64,000 nucleotides of DNA from an uncultured Clostridia bacterium. GTDB lineage: Bacteria > Bacillota > Clostridia > Lachnospirales > CAG-274. Both the position numbers and the translations under genes were made by a program. The stretch is taken from the NCBI GenBank assembly GCA_947627855.1, contig CANQXR010000003.1, positions 50,766-114,765 on the forward strand, given 5' to 3'. This document shows positions 27,680-39,800 of the stretch, piece after piece (position 1 is the stretch's first letter; the number at the start of each line of letters is the position of its first letter). The notes under the pieces were generated by a model. The model saw only the letters and a program-made list of their open reading frames with translations. It was not told the DNA's origin and did not search any database.

Positions 27680-27823
27680 TTATGGCTGAATATATACCTC
27701 TGCGGAGTCGGAAGCGCTGACTACTTCTGTACCTTGTGCATCACTGTCTGATTTTCCGCAGCCGACAAGTACACATGAAACGAGCGCAAAAGCCAGCAAT
27801 AAACATAATGCTTTTCTAACCAT
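27680..27823 (-). CDS. Small lipoprotein
   Basis: 47 residues: MVRKALCLLLAFALVSCVLV, then GCGKSDSDAQG. The LVGC lipobox gives an acylated cysteine at residue 22 and a mature peptide of only 26 residues, rich in Ser/Asp. The ribosome site AAGGAGA stands 7 bp before the ATG. It begins 23 bp after the giant adhesin stop and ends before a terminator, so the two are probably one transcript. Its function is unknown; the mature part is short enough to suggest a truncated gene or a lipopeptide signal. Confidence 0.6.
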   Translation of the reverse strand: MVRKALCLLLAFALVSCVLVGCGKSDSDAQGTEVVSASDSAEVYIQP

Positions 27824-27846
27824 ATTTAAATCTCCTTAAATATACT

Positions 27847-30800
27847 TTATTTACTCTTACTGCGCAGCTTCAGACCGATTACAATGGCTGCAATACCTAT
27901 TATAACCGATGCAAGAGCAGGAATTACCGGCATACCTGTCTGTGGAAGTCTTTCTGTTATAGTGCCTCCTCCATTTGCAGGATTTCCGTGGTCATCGGGT
28001 GTACCATGATCATTTGGTGTACCGTGATCGCTGCCATCGTCGGAGCCGTTATCTCCGCTGCCGTTATCGCCGGGATTTGTCGGTGTACTGCCGTCACTGC
28101 GTCTTCCGTTCGGATTGCCGTCTGTGGGGTTGTTTCCCTCAGGATCATTTCCATCATCTGGCTCATCTTCGCCGGGTATAGAGTTTGTTATTGTAAAATC
28201 TCCATCTTTCTTATTGACGGAGGAAACATAGCCATCAGGAACATCTACCTCTTCAACGTCCCATTCGTGTCCGCTCGTAAGCTGTGTCCATGTGTATTCC
28301 CAATTATTACTGTCATCAAGAACAACGGACTTATATACATCTCCATCTCTGAGGAGATTTACGCTTACGCCGTCAGGTCTTAAGCCGTCGGCATTGTTGT
28401 TGTCCTTCCATACCTTATGAACGGTAATATTGGAATATTTCACTGAGCCTCCGCCTCCGGGAGGATTGCCGGGGTTATCGGGCTTCTGTGTGGTTGTTTC
28501 TTCAACAGGCACATCATTGGTAACAATCTCATAGATTATAGTTTCGTCAGTTGCCTGTTCGGTTTCATCTCCGGGATCTCCTCCGGGTGAAGGACCTCCA
28601 TCGGGCTTGCCTGAGCTGTAGCCTGTATTTACAAGATGTCCGCCAGTTTCGTCAATAAGCTCCTTTGTTACGGTAATATGAACATTTGCAGTCACCGTAT
28701 CCCTTGCGTCAATCGATGTAAGGATAACGTGTGGCAATACATTACCTGCCCTATTGCCTGTCGGAACTAATTCCTTGACCAAAGCGCTTGTATTTGTACC
28801 GTCATAAATAACCTCGCTGCTGCCGTCAGCCCTGACAAGACTTATGCTGTCAATCACCGCTTCGGGTCTGCTGTCGTATAATGTGAAATCCTTAAGCCTT
28901 ACAGAGTTTGCATTGGTTGCTTTGATCTGGTAGTTGACTACGCTGCCTACTCTGTAACCTGATGTACTTCCCACAACGTCCTTATGAAGCTCGATTGAAT
29001 AGGAGGTAGGCTCTGAAGTGCCTTCGGGAGGTGTATGCGGTCCGTCACTTGTAGGCGGTTCTGTTTCATGCACTGAAACCTCCTCTGTATCTCCTTCGGT
29101 AACGATTACAACATCTGCCGTTGTTTCCTCGCTTGCACTTTCATTTTCGGTTTCGCCCGGTCCCGGTGTGGGTTTACTTCTGCCGCTTGTATGTCCCTTG
29201 TTCACAAGACTGCCGCCGGATTTTGCCGTTATGTGCGCCCATACGGTTATTGTCTGTCCCGGTTCGAGACAGTTTATCATTACATGGGGCAGCTTCATAT
29301 CCGCTGTTGCTCCGCTTTCGTCATATGCGACGGAGATACTCTTTACAAGGCTTTCATTTATATAGTCGATGCTGCTGTCATATATAAGCGTGCCGTCGCT
29401 AAGCTCTGCTTTATCGATTACAGCCTCCTCATTTTCATCAACAACTATAAAATCGTAAAGCCCCACATCGTTTGTGTTGGTTGCCTTAAGTACAAAGGGT
29501 ACGTTGTCGCCTACCTTATAGGTCTGCTGAGTTGTTCCGTCATTGTCAACACTCTTTACGAACTCTATCGAAAGGGTTGTTGTTTCAGTGGGTTCTTCAA
29601 CCGAAACCTCCTCTGTATCTCCCTCGGTAACGATTACAACATCTGCCGTTGTTTCCTCGCTTGCACTTTCGTTTTCGGTTTCGGTTTCGCCCGGTCCCGG
29701 TGTGGGTATGTTTCTGCCGCTTGTATGTCCCTTGTTCACAAGACTGCCGCCGGATTTTGCCGTTATGTGCGCCCATACGGTTATTGTCTGTCCCGGTTCA
29801 AGACAGTGTATCATCACATGGGGCAGCTTCATATCCTCTGTCGCTCCGCTTTCGTCATATACAGCGGAGATACTCTTTACATAGCTGTCATTTATATAAC
29901 CGCTGCTGCTGTCATATATAAGCGTGCCGTCACTAAGCTCTGCTTTATCTATTACGGCCTCCTCATTTTCATCAACAACTATAAAGTCATAAAGCCTTAC
30001 ATCATTTGTGTTGGTTGCCTTAAGTACAAAGGGTACGTTGTCGCCTACCTTATAGGACTGTCCGGCTGTTCCGTCACTGTCAACTCTCTTTACGAAATCT
30101 ATCGAAAGGGTCGTTGTTTCGGTGGGTTCTTCAACCGAAACCTCCTCTGTATCTCCCTCGGTAACGATTACAACATCTGCCGTTGTTTCCTCGCTTGCAC
30201 TTTCGTTTTCAGTTTCGGTTTCGTCCGGTTCCGGTGTAGGTTTGCTTCTGCCGCTTGTGTGTCCTTTGTTCACAAGACTGCCGCCGGATTTTGCTGTTAT
30301 GTGCGCCCATACTGTTATCGTCTGTCCCGGTTCAAGACAGTGTATCATTACATGGGGCAGCTTCATATCCGCTGTTGCTCCGCTTTCGTCATATGCAACG
30401 GAGATACTCTTTACAAGGCTTTCATTTATATAGTCGATGCTGCTGTCATATATAAGCGTGCCGTCGCTAAGCTCTGCTTTATCTATTACGGCCTCCTTAT
30501 TTTCATCAACAACTATAAAATCGTAAAGCCTTACATCGTTTGTGTTGGTTGCCTTAAGTACAAAGGGTACGTTGTCCCCTACCTTATAGGACTGTCCGGC
30601 TGTTCCGTCACTGTCAACTCTCTTTACGAAATCTATCGAAAGGGTCGTTGTTTCGGTGGGTTCTTCAACCGAAACCTCCTCTGTATCTCCCTCGGTAACG
30701 ATTACAACATCTGCCGTTGTTTCCTCGCTTGCACTTTCGTTTTCGGTTTCGGTTTCGCCCGGTCCCGGTGTGGGTATGTTTCTGCCGCTTGTATGTCCCT

Positions 30801-33800
30801 TGTTCACAAGACTGCCGCCGGATTTTGCCGTTATGTGCGCCCATACGGTTATTGTCTGTCCCGGTTCAAGACAGTGTATCATTACATGGGGCAGCTTCAT
30901 ATCCTCTGTCGCTCCGCTTTCGTCATATACGGCGGAGATACTCTTTACAAGACTTTCATTTATATAGTCGCTGCTGCTGTCATATATAAGGGTGCCGTCG
31001 CTAAGCTCTGCTTTATCGATTACGGCCTCCTTATTTTCATCAACTACTATAAAATCATAAAGCCTTACATTGTTTGTGTTGGTTGCCTTAAGTACAAAGG
31101 GTACATTATCACCCACCTTATAGGACTGTCCGCCTGTTCCGTCATTGTCAACACTCTTTACGAAATCTATGGAAAGGGTTGTTGTTTCAACTGAAACTTC
31201 CTCTGTATCTCCCTCTGTAACGATTATAACATCTGCCGTTGTTTCCTCGCTTGCGCTTTCATTTTCGGTTTCGGTTTCGCCCGGTCCCGGTGTGGGTATG
31301 TTTCTGCCGCTTGTATGTCCTTTGTTCACAAGACTGCCGCCGGATTTTGCCGTTATGTGCGCCCATACGGTTATTGTCTGTCCCGGTTCAAGACAGTGTA
31401 TCATTACATGGGGCAGCTTCATATCCGCTGTTGCTCCGCTTTCGTCATATACGGCGGAGATACTCTTTACAAGACTTTCATTTATATAGCCGCTGCTGCT
31501 GTCATATATAAGCGTGCCGTCGCTAAGCTCTGCTTTATCGATTACGGCCTCCTTATTTTCATCAACAACTATAAAATCATAAAGCCTTACATTGTTTGTA
31601 TTGGTTGCCTTAAGTACAAAGGGTACGTTGTCCCCTACCTTATAGGACTGTCCGCCTGTTCCGTCATTGTCAACACTCTTTACGAAATCTATCGAAAGGG
31701 TTGTTGTTTCGGTGGGTTCTTCAACCGAAACCTCCTCTGTATCTCCCTCGGTAACGATTACAACATCTGCCGTTGTTTCCTCGCTTGCACTTTCGTTTTC
31801 AGTTTCGGTTTCGTCCGGTTCCGGTGTAGGTTTGCTTCTGCCGCTTGTATGTCCTTTGTTCACAAGACTGCCGCCGGATTTTGCCGTTATGTGCGCCCAT
31901 ACTGTTATCGTCTGTCCCGGTTCGAGACAGTGTATCATTACATGGGGCAGCTTCATATCCTCTGTCGCTCCGCTTTCGTCATATACGGCGGAGATACTCT
32001 TTACATAGCTATCATTTATATAGTCGATGCTGCTGTCATATATAAGCGTGCCGTCGCTAAGCTCTGCTTTATCGATTACAGCCTCCTTATTTTCATCAAC
32101 AACTATAAAATCGTAAAGCCCTACTTCGTTTGTGTTGGTTGCCTTAAGTACAAAGGGTACGTTGTCACCTACCTTATAGGACTTACCGCCTGTTCCGTCA
32201 TTGTCAACACTCTTTACGAACTCTATCGAAAGGGTTGTTGTTTCCGTTGGCTCTTCCACAGACGAAGATTCCGTAGATGTTTCCTCCGATTCGGATTCCG
32301 TTTCATCATGGGGAGGATCGACGTCCGTGTTGTCCTCTGTGGTCTCCTCTGAGGTTTCAGCCGCCTGTACTACGTCATAGTCATCGTCGGTTACGGTTTC
32401 ATAAACATGAAGATCCCATTCATCGTGAGGCTGCGGATCGCCTTGTACATATACATTGTTTCTTCTTTCAATGTTGTCAACGTCATTCTGAATTATGCGG
32501 TATGATACATCAAAAGCAATTATCTCCCCTACCTTGAAGTCATTTAAAAGGGTAATGCTGTTTGTGTTATACTCATAATCCACACCCATAGTAAGACTAT
32601 CTTCTGTCTTCTGCCCTGCTGCATCAGTCGTTATCTTCTTTACGGTATTGGGAAGAATTGTGGGATTCTTGGCCCATGCTTCGTCCTCGCCGTCAAAAAG
32701 TGTAAGAAGATCCTCGATTACGGTATTCGCAAGATCAAGCTCTCCTGTGTTTACAACCGTTACATTGAAATATGCAGTGTCGCCGCACTTAAGGGGCTGT
32801 TTGTTTTTTGTGTCCTCGTCAAGAGTCTTTGTTATCTCAACTGCCGGCTCATAGGCTCTGAGCTCATTATCAAATTCAAGAGCCGTACTCAGATTTCCGT
32901 CATCAGAGCTTGAAACAACCTTACCGTCAAGAGTAAGCACATATGACACCTTAAGCTTTTCAACAGTGAGGTCATATTCCGGCTCACCCTCGGAAAGCTT
33001 ATCCACAGTAACCGTAAGAATGTATTCCTTGGGGTCAAAGTTTACTCTGTCATAGTCAAAGCCCTCTGCATCCTTGCTGTTTCTTTCGCTTATTTCATAA
33101 GTGTATATACCCGGCTCGTCATATTCAATAAGTCCGAAGTCGAAAATACCATCGGCATCATTATACACTCTGTTTGAGTTTTCGGGACGTGGATATTGAT
33201 TTATTACGCTTATGCCATAATCCTCGTCTGAAGTCGGGCTTACCTCGTCACTGTCATTTTCTGTGACTGCCGCAGTATTTACTACTGTATCGAGGGCGCT
33301 CTGAACATCGCTTTCGCCGTCCACAAAAGCATATCCCTCAACATCTACACTGTCGTAAACCTCTTCAGCTTCGCCGTCGTCCGAATTTTCGTCAGACTCC
33401 GCCACATCGCCGTCCGCTTCGTTGGCTGTGTCCTCGTCCGCTTCATCTCCTGCCTGCTCGCCTGATTCCTCGCTACGGGATTCCTCGCCCTGAGCCTCTT
33501 CGCTCTGAGCCTCCTCAAAGGAATCGGATAATCCGGGAGATTCCGCTGTCTGCTCCTCCTGCGGACTGCTGACTGTGCCGCCTGTGCTTTCATTTACACT
33601 TTCGGATACGCTCTCGGAGATTTCCTCTGCACTTGTTTCCGTTGTAATTTCCCCGTCCTTTTCAGAGGCAAGGCTTATATTTGCGGCTGCGCCAAGGGGA
33701 CTGTAATCTGACTGATAAAGCTCAAACTCAAACTCTCCGCCCTTAAGCTTTCCGTTTAAAAGTGTCTTTAAGCCTGAAATACGCAGGCTGACAGGAATCT

Positions 33801-36800
33801 GTCTGTATACGTTTTCAAATGTAATGTTGTGTTCTCCGTCTGCAAGAGCCTCTGAGGAATCGTCCTTATAGACGCTCACCTTGGCTTCAAGAACTCTCTC
33901 AGCTGCGTTATTTTCCTTGGTGGGCTTGGGAGTTACCGTAACTACGATTTTATAAACCGTATCCGAATAGGTAATGCCCGAAATATTTCCACCCTCGGAG
34001 TTTATTTCACGCAGGAAGTAGGTATATTCTCCCGCCCTTGTAAATCTTACATTATTGAAAACCTCAATATTTCCGTTATAGCTGCCGTCGTCCTTATTTG
34101 TGAGTATCTTAAGGGCGCTCTGTCCCTCCGGAACCTCACCTGCCGAACCGTCCGTTATACTCTCCTCCGCAAGAGGATCTCCAACGGGATTTGTCTGTGC
34201 AGCCGTAAGGAGGAACCGATAGTCGCCGTCCTTAAGCTTGTCGGCAAGCTCTACTCCGCTTTCGTCAACTACCTTCTTGTCTGCAAAAAGACTTACATTT
34301 GCAGGGCCAAGCTTTGTGTTTCCGAAAATCTGTCTTGACTCTATTTCAACCTGACTTCCGTTCTTCTGTATAGTGCCAGACTTCACGCCGTCAAGGTCGT
34401 CGGGTATAAATTCGCTGTTTTCCCAGTTTACCTCACGGATCTCATAATGTGTATCCATAGGCAGAGAATACAGTCTCAGCTCCTGACGGCCTTTAAGCTT
34501 CACTAAAGCCTTGCCATATGCGCTTGCGGTTGTTTCGTCCGCTGCTTCGCCTGTTGCTTCATCAACAGCGTTAAACCTGAGTCTGCGTCTTGCCTGACTT
34601 TCAAGGACAGTTCTGTCTGTGTTTATCTCTCCGCTGCTGTTAAAGTAATTATCATCATAGGTAAACAGTGAATATCTGAAGGAACCGTCAACAGGCTCTT
34701 TTATCTTCTGTCCCTCGGCGTTTGTGGCGTCCTTATAAAGTAAAATCTCAAACTCAAATTCCTTGTTAAGGTCCTCCTCTGTAAGCTCGCCCTCGCCTAT
34801 TGCCTTAAGGTCTTTGTCTATTATAAGAGTACCCGTGTCGGCACCGTTTACAAAGTGTACTTCCTCCTGATAGATTCCTGTGTCGCCTGATATACTGTAA
34901 AATTTTGTAGTAACATTGTCCTCGTCTGTTTTAGTGCCGATTTCAAAGACATTTCCCGTAATGGAGCCGCTGCTTTCAAGGACATTATGGTTTTTGTCGT
35001 ATGTTATAACACCGTTCTGCATATTCTGCGAAACATTCACAAGGTCGAAGCCGTGACTTACCTGATCCGCACTCAGATTTTCGGTTACCTTATAATCGGT
35101 ACCCGAATCCAGACCGTTAAGTAATATGCCCTCTCCGTCAGCAAGTGTAAATTCAGCAGTGTATGGCGGAGGCATATTAGCAAGGAAATCCTCAATATAC
35201 TTGTTATATTCCTCCATCTTAGCCTCTTTTGCCGCTTCATACTCAGGCTCCGCAGGGTCAACCTCTATCTGGTTAAGCCAGTCTAAAGGCAGGTCGTCGG
35301 ATTTTTCAATTTTCTTGGGTGCATTAGCTTCGCTATAGCCGAAATGCAGGGTTATTGTGCTGTATACGGCATCAGTCCAGAAGTCGTCCGCATACTCATT
35401 TTCACCGCCGCTTTCTCCGCTGAAGTCACCGCCGTCGTGGGTTAACTTAGTAAGCCATACAACTACGTCCTGATCTGTCTTTTCTGCCGCACTGTCGCCG
35501 ACATTTTTGTAAAGGTCACATTTTACAGTAAACTGCTGTGAGCCGTTTTCGTCTGTTCCCGCAGTGGCATTTACAGAGCCGGAAGAATAATCTGCGTTTA
35601 CCTTATAATAATAGCCATTGTATAACGCAGGGCTTCCGTCGGGAGCAAGCACAAAGCCCGTTGTTGGGTCTACATTTACAGTAACAGAATCAAATACTCT
35701 GTCCCAATGGTATTCGTCGGGGTTTGAAGCATTGGCGTGCTTTACAAGCTTGATTGCGCCTATATCGCCCTCAAGACCCCTGTTCTTTTCTTCATTGCGG
35801 ATCACCAGATCATAGCTGAAGCGAGGCGGATCCTCTTCTTCGGCAAGCTCATAGCCTTCAAGCTCCTTTGTTATGGCAATAACAGTGTCCTCGATTGACA
35901 GCTTACCGTTGTTGCCCATATAGTTTACAAGGTTGAGATTTGTAGAGTCCGTACCAAGTCCGAAGCCGGGCATATATGAATAAGGAGCTGTGGAGGTATT
36001 ATTATCTCCAACTGAGAGCGTACCATACTCGTCCGCAATTTTATCCTTAGTCTTTGACCTTGAGTGTCTTGACATTTCGCCCGCTCTGCAGCCGCCTACC
36101 TTTGTGGCAACGATCCATTTCATACTGTCGCTCCACTTACCGCTTACAGGCTCGCCGAATGTAGCGAGTTCGTCCCATGTTTCATTAGTGGGCTTGTTTG
36201 TCGTTTTCGTTCCCGGTATTAAATAAGGGAATGTCTGAGAGGTGGTTCCGCTGGAGTCATACCAACAGATATATGCGCCGCTCATATCCTTTTCTGTATC
36301 AACGGCGTCATTAAGCATAGAACCAAACTCCTGACCCTGTCTGGTAACTATCTTAACCACCTGCTTACAGCGGTTTTTCTTTGCGCCGCCGTCGGTTTGG
36401 TCCTCAAATTCCTCACCTGCAACGTAATATTTTATAGGCATAAAGTAATAACCGGCTGACCTTACACTTGTAGTAATTACATCGTCAGGCAGGAGTATTA
36501 TCTCATCGTTTTCAGGCTTCGGGTCAAGGGCACTGAGTGCGTCCAGTGCAGCCTGATTTGGTGCGCCGTCCTCTGTTTTTCCTTCGGAAAGGGTAATAGA
36601 GGTTCTGTCCTTAGTAAGGGTCGGCGCAAGATAGCCCTCCCACTCCGAAAGATCAACTCTGCTTGTGCCTACATCTACAAGTTTACCGTCCTGATAAATA
36701 TAAGCGTTGCTGTATATAGGCGTATTCTGCTGGAATATGTAATACTGATTTGAAGAACCTACCGAAAAGGCAACCGCCGCATTTCCGTAGTCCTTGTTTG

Positions 36801-39800
36801 CATCAGTTCCGCCGCCGCTTTCATAAAGGGACTTGTCGTAATAATTGGAATAGAAGGTTACGTCGTCATTGATGTCTTTATTTTTTGAGAGATATTCCTG
36901 ACTTACCTTACTGAGGTCTACGTCAAGTCCGTCCTCAGACATTATGTCATCTCTTAAGCCCACAGTATAGAAAAGTCTGACAGGCAGTGATGAGTTATCC
37001 TTAAGGTTTGTTTTATAGGCTACCATTCGGGAACCTGTAAATTCAAGAGTAGTAACCTGCAAAGGCAGAGCCTGTGGAGCAATGTTCATATAGAGCATCT
37101 GGTCATAGCCTGTGTCCTGTCCTAAGTCTGAGTCGCTGCCTGATGTGTATGCTCCGCTGTCCTCAACCCATATTCTTATGTCGCTTCGCTTGAAAGTAAC
37201 CGCAGGTGTCGTATTTCCCTCTGCGTCCTGCTTTATTTCATAGCAGGGATTTGCAAGATCTTCTCTTAAAAATTCATCGTCATAACCCTTTGTTCTACCG
37301 TCAAGACGATAGAATGTATATACCTTTTTGGGGTCGGGTTTGGACTCTTCCCCATTGCCATAGCACTGTGCAAGATATTGCTGTGCATTGTCCTCGTCAA
37401 GGTAGTACATTGCCCCTATTTCCCAAAGGGGGTCGTTGGGTCCTGTGGATCTGTCGCTTACATTTTCTCCGTCCAGATACCAGCCCATCTCAAATTTCTT
37501 TCCGGGGTTGTTTTCCTGCCATTGTTTTATAAAATTGGCATCATACTTTGCGGTTTTTTCCACGCAGTACATATTGCCGTACAGCTCAAGAGCCATATCC
37601 GTCAGCTTGTAACCGTTGCTGTCGAAGTCTCCGTAATTCTCTGTGGAGCCGTCTGCGAGGGTAACGGGCTGTTCGTTGGAGTCGGCCATCAAGCCATTTG
37701 TCTTGATTTCCATATACTTTCCTATGGGGTCTGAATATGTAAGTCCATGGAAGTTTACGGAATTCTGCCCCTCAGAGGGCTTGAAAGCAGGTGTACCTCT
37801 GGTGTTGAATACCTTGTCGAAGGCTGATTCTATGCTGGTTCCTGCGGCATCGGCCGTACTTGCATAGTAAGCACCTGTAACATAGTTGACGTCCACATCT
37901 GCATCTGTAAGTCCGTAAGGATTATTAGCATTTCCTGCTTCAAGGTGGGGAAATTCCATGTCATGGGTTTCATTCTCCACGATCCAGTAGCTGCCGTGTG
38001 TTGAGCCCTGATTTGTATATTGAACATCGTTTCCTGCAATTTTATCAAGTTTATAACCAAGTGTACCGTCTTTAAGGTTTGTGGAGCTACCTATATTTCT
38101 GTATACAGAAACTTTCTTAATAGCATCGCTGTTTTCAGCAGTTTTATTGGCTCGCCAATCTTTAAACGCATTTACAGCGTCCTTTATTGACCGTACATAG
38201 CCTGAGCCGATCGTATACTGATTATAAATCGTGCCGTCGGGGTCATCGCCGTCTGCTCCGTATTTTCCGTCTAACCAAGCCTCATTAAAATATTTGCCCG
38301 GATCCATCATGGCAGGGTTACTGCTGATGGCGTATGCTTTTGTTGCGTCCTTATTTTCATTTTTAGGCTTGAAGTTAGGGTCTGTGGGGTCCGCCATATC
38401 TACCGAAATGGTATATACTCCCAGATCCTCCTTACTTATATTATAAGCCTTGCTGACTGCCGCCTTCATATAACCTGCCGTCATAAGTGTGGAAAGGAGT
38501 ATATAGCCCATAGAGCTTTCATAGTCCTTCGCAAGCTGGGCTGCTCTGTTATATGAAGCCGTACCCTTTTTGAGGACTTCGTTATAAGTGGAGCCACTGC
38601 GCAGCCTCTTTTCAAGGTCTCCATCGGGGAATGTTCCGTTTTCGTCTGTCGCTACAAGCTTATACTCCCAATTTGTTTCCTTTTTTGTAAAAGGCTCTAT
38701 AAACTGGTTCCATGTTATTTCATTATTTTCTATCGCCCAGTCAGTAAATGAAACTGTCTTATTACTAAACTCATTGAAATATCCTGTTGCTTTATAAAAT
38801 CCCGTGTCGTCAGTCTTTGTGGGGTTTGAAAAAGGTCCTGCAAGGGAGTCTGTGGCTGCGCCGTCCGTAAGTATAATAAGTGAGGGCACTCTGCCCGCTG
38901 TTATATTGTCTACGGTTACGGTTTTTTCGGCATTCATAAGGACGTCAAAGCCCTTCTGTATGCCCGCCTGTATGTTTGTTGTTCCGTTGGAATATACATC
39001 GTAGCCTGTTTTCTCGCCCCCGCTCAAAACAGACCAGTCTACAAAAACATATCCGCTGCCGCTGGAAACCGATGTGTTTGGATTATTGCCGTCAGGTTCC
39101 GTGGTGGTTTTCCAGCCCGCCTTCAGATATTTAAGTTGAGAATTATCCTTCCCAACGGGATAATGACCCAAGGGGATAATTTCGTGGGCTGTGTTGGTGC
39201 CTATAACAGTACCGTCACTTTTCTTACTTGATTCTCCGTCGCCGAAAAGCACAACAGACACCCAGTTGTCCTCATTTTCTCTCATAAGACGGTCAATAGC
39301 ATTGTTTACGGCGTCCACCGTAATGCTCATTCTCGTTTTACTCCACTCTTTTGAGTTTCCATACATAGAGCCTGAGTTGTCGATTACAATAACCGTACTC
39401 GTAGGCACCTTGCCTGTATACTGAACACTGCTGCCCAAAGCGGAAAAGATATGTAAAAAGTCCTCGTTCGTCTTTACAGTATTTCCCACATCCGGCTTGC
39501 CATAAGCGTTAAGCTTTGTTTTGCCAAACACAAAATCCTTATAGCCCTTTTCATCTGCTTCGGAAAGCTGCTTGTCATCGTCGTAGGCTATAACAGATTT
39601 GTCTGACCATATACGTCCCGCATAACGGGAGCCGTTTGGGGAGCCGTTTGCATCGTCTTCCTGTCTTTCGTCAATCATATCATATGAATACATAGTATTC
39701 GGGTCGGACGCCATATTTATTGCGCCGGCGGTTGCGCCGTCCTGTGGTTTGGAAGGCTCACCGTTTATGGCAAAGGCAGAAACGCCAAAGGACGAAAGTG

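Noticed and set aside
29060..32260. Regular repeats that might be mistaken for a CRISPR array
   Set aside because: The units are 534 bp, in frame and coding; there are no short repeats with unique spacers and no cas genes in the window.
29191..32352. Two long plus-strand frames (667 and 345 codons) opposite the adhesin
   Set aside because: They run exactly across the 534-bp repeats and have Cys/Tyr/Arg-rich composition with no ribosome site. They stay open because the repeat unit lacks plus-strand stops in that frame. They are shadows of the adhesin gene.
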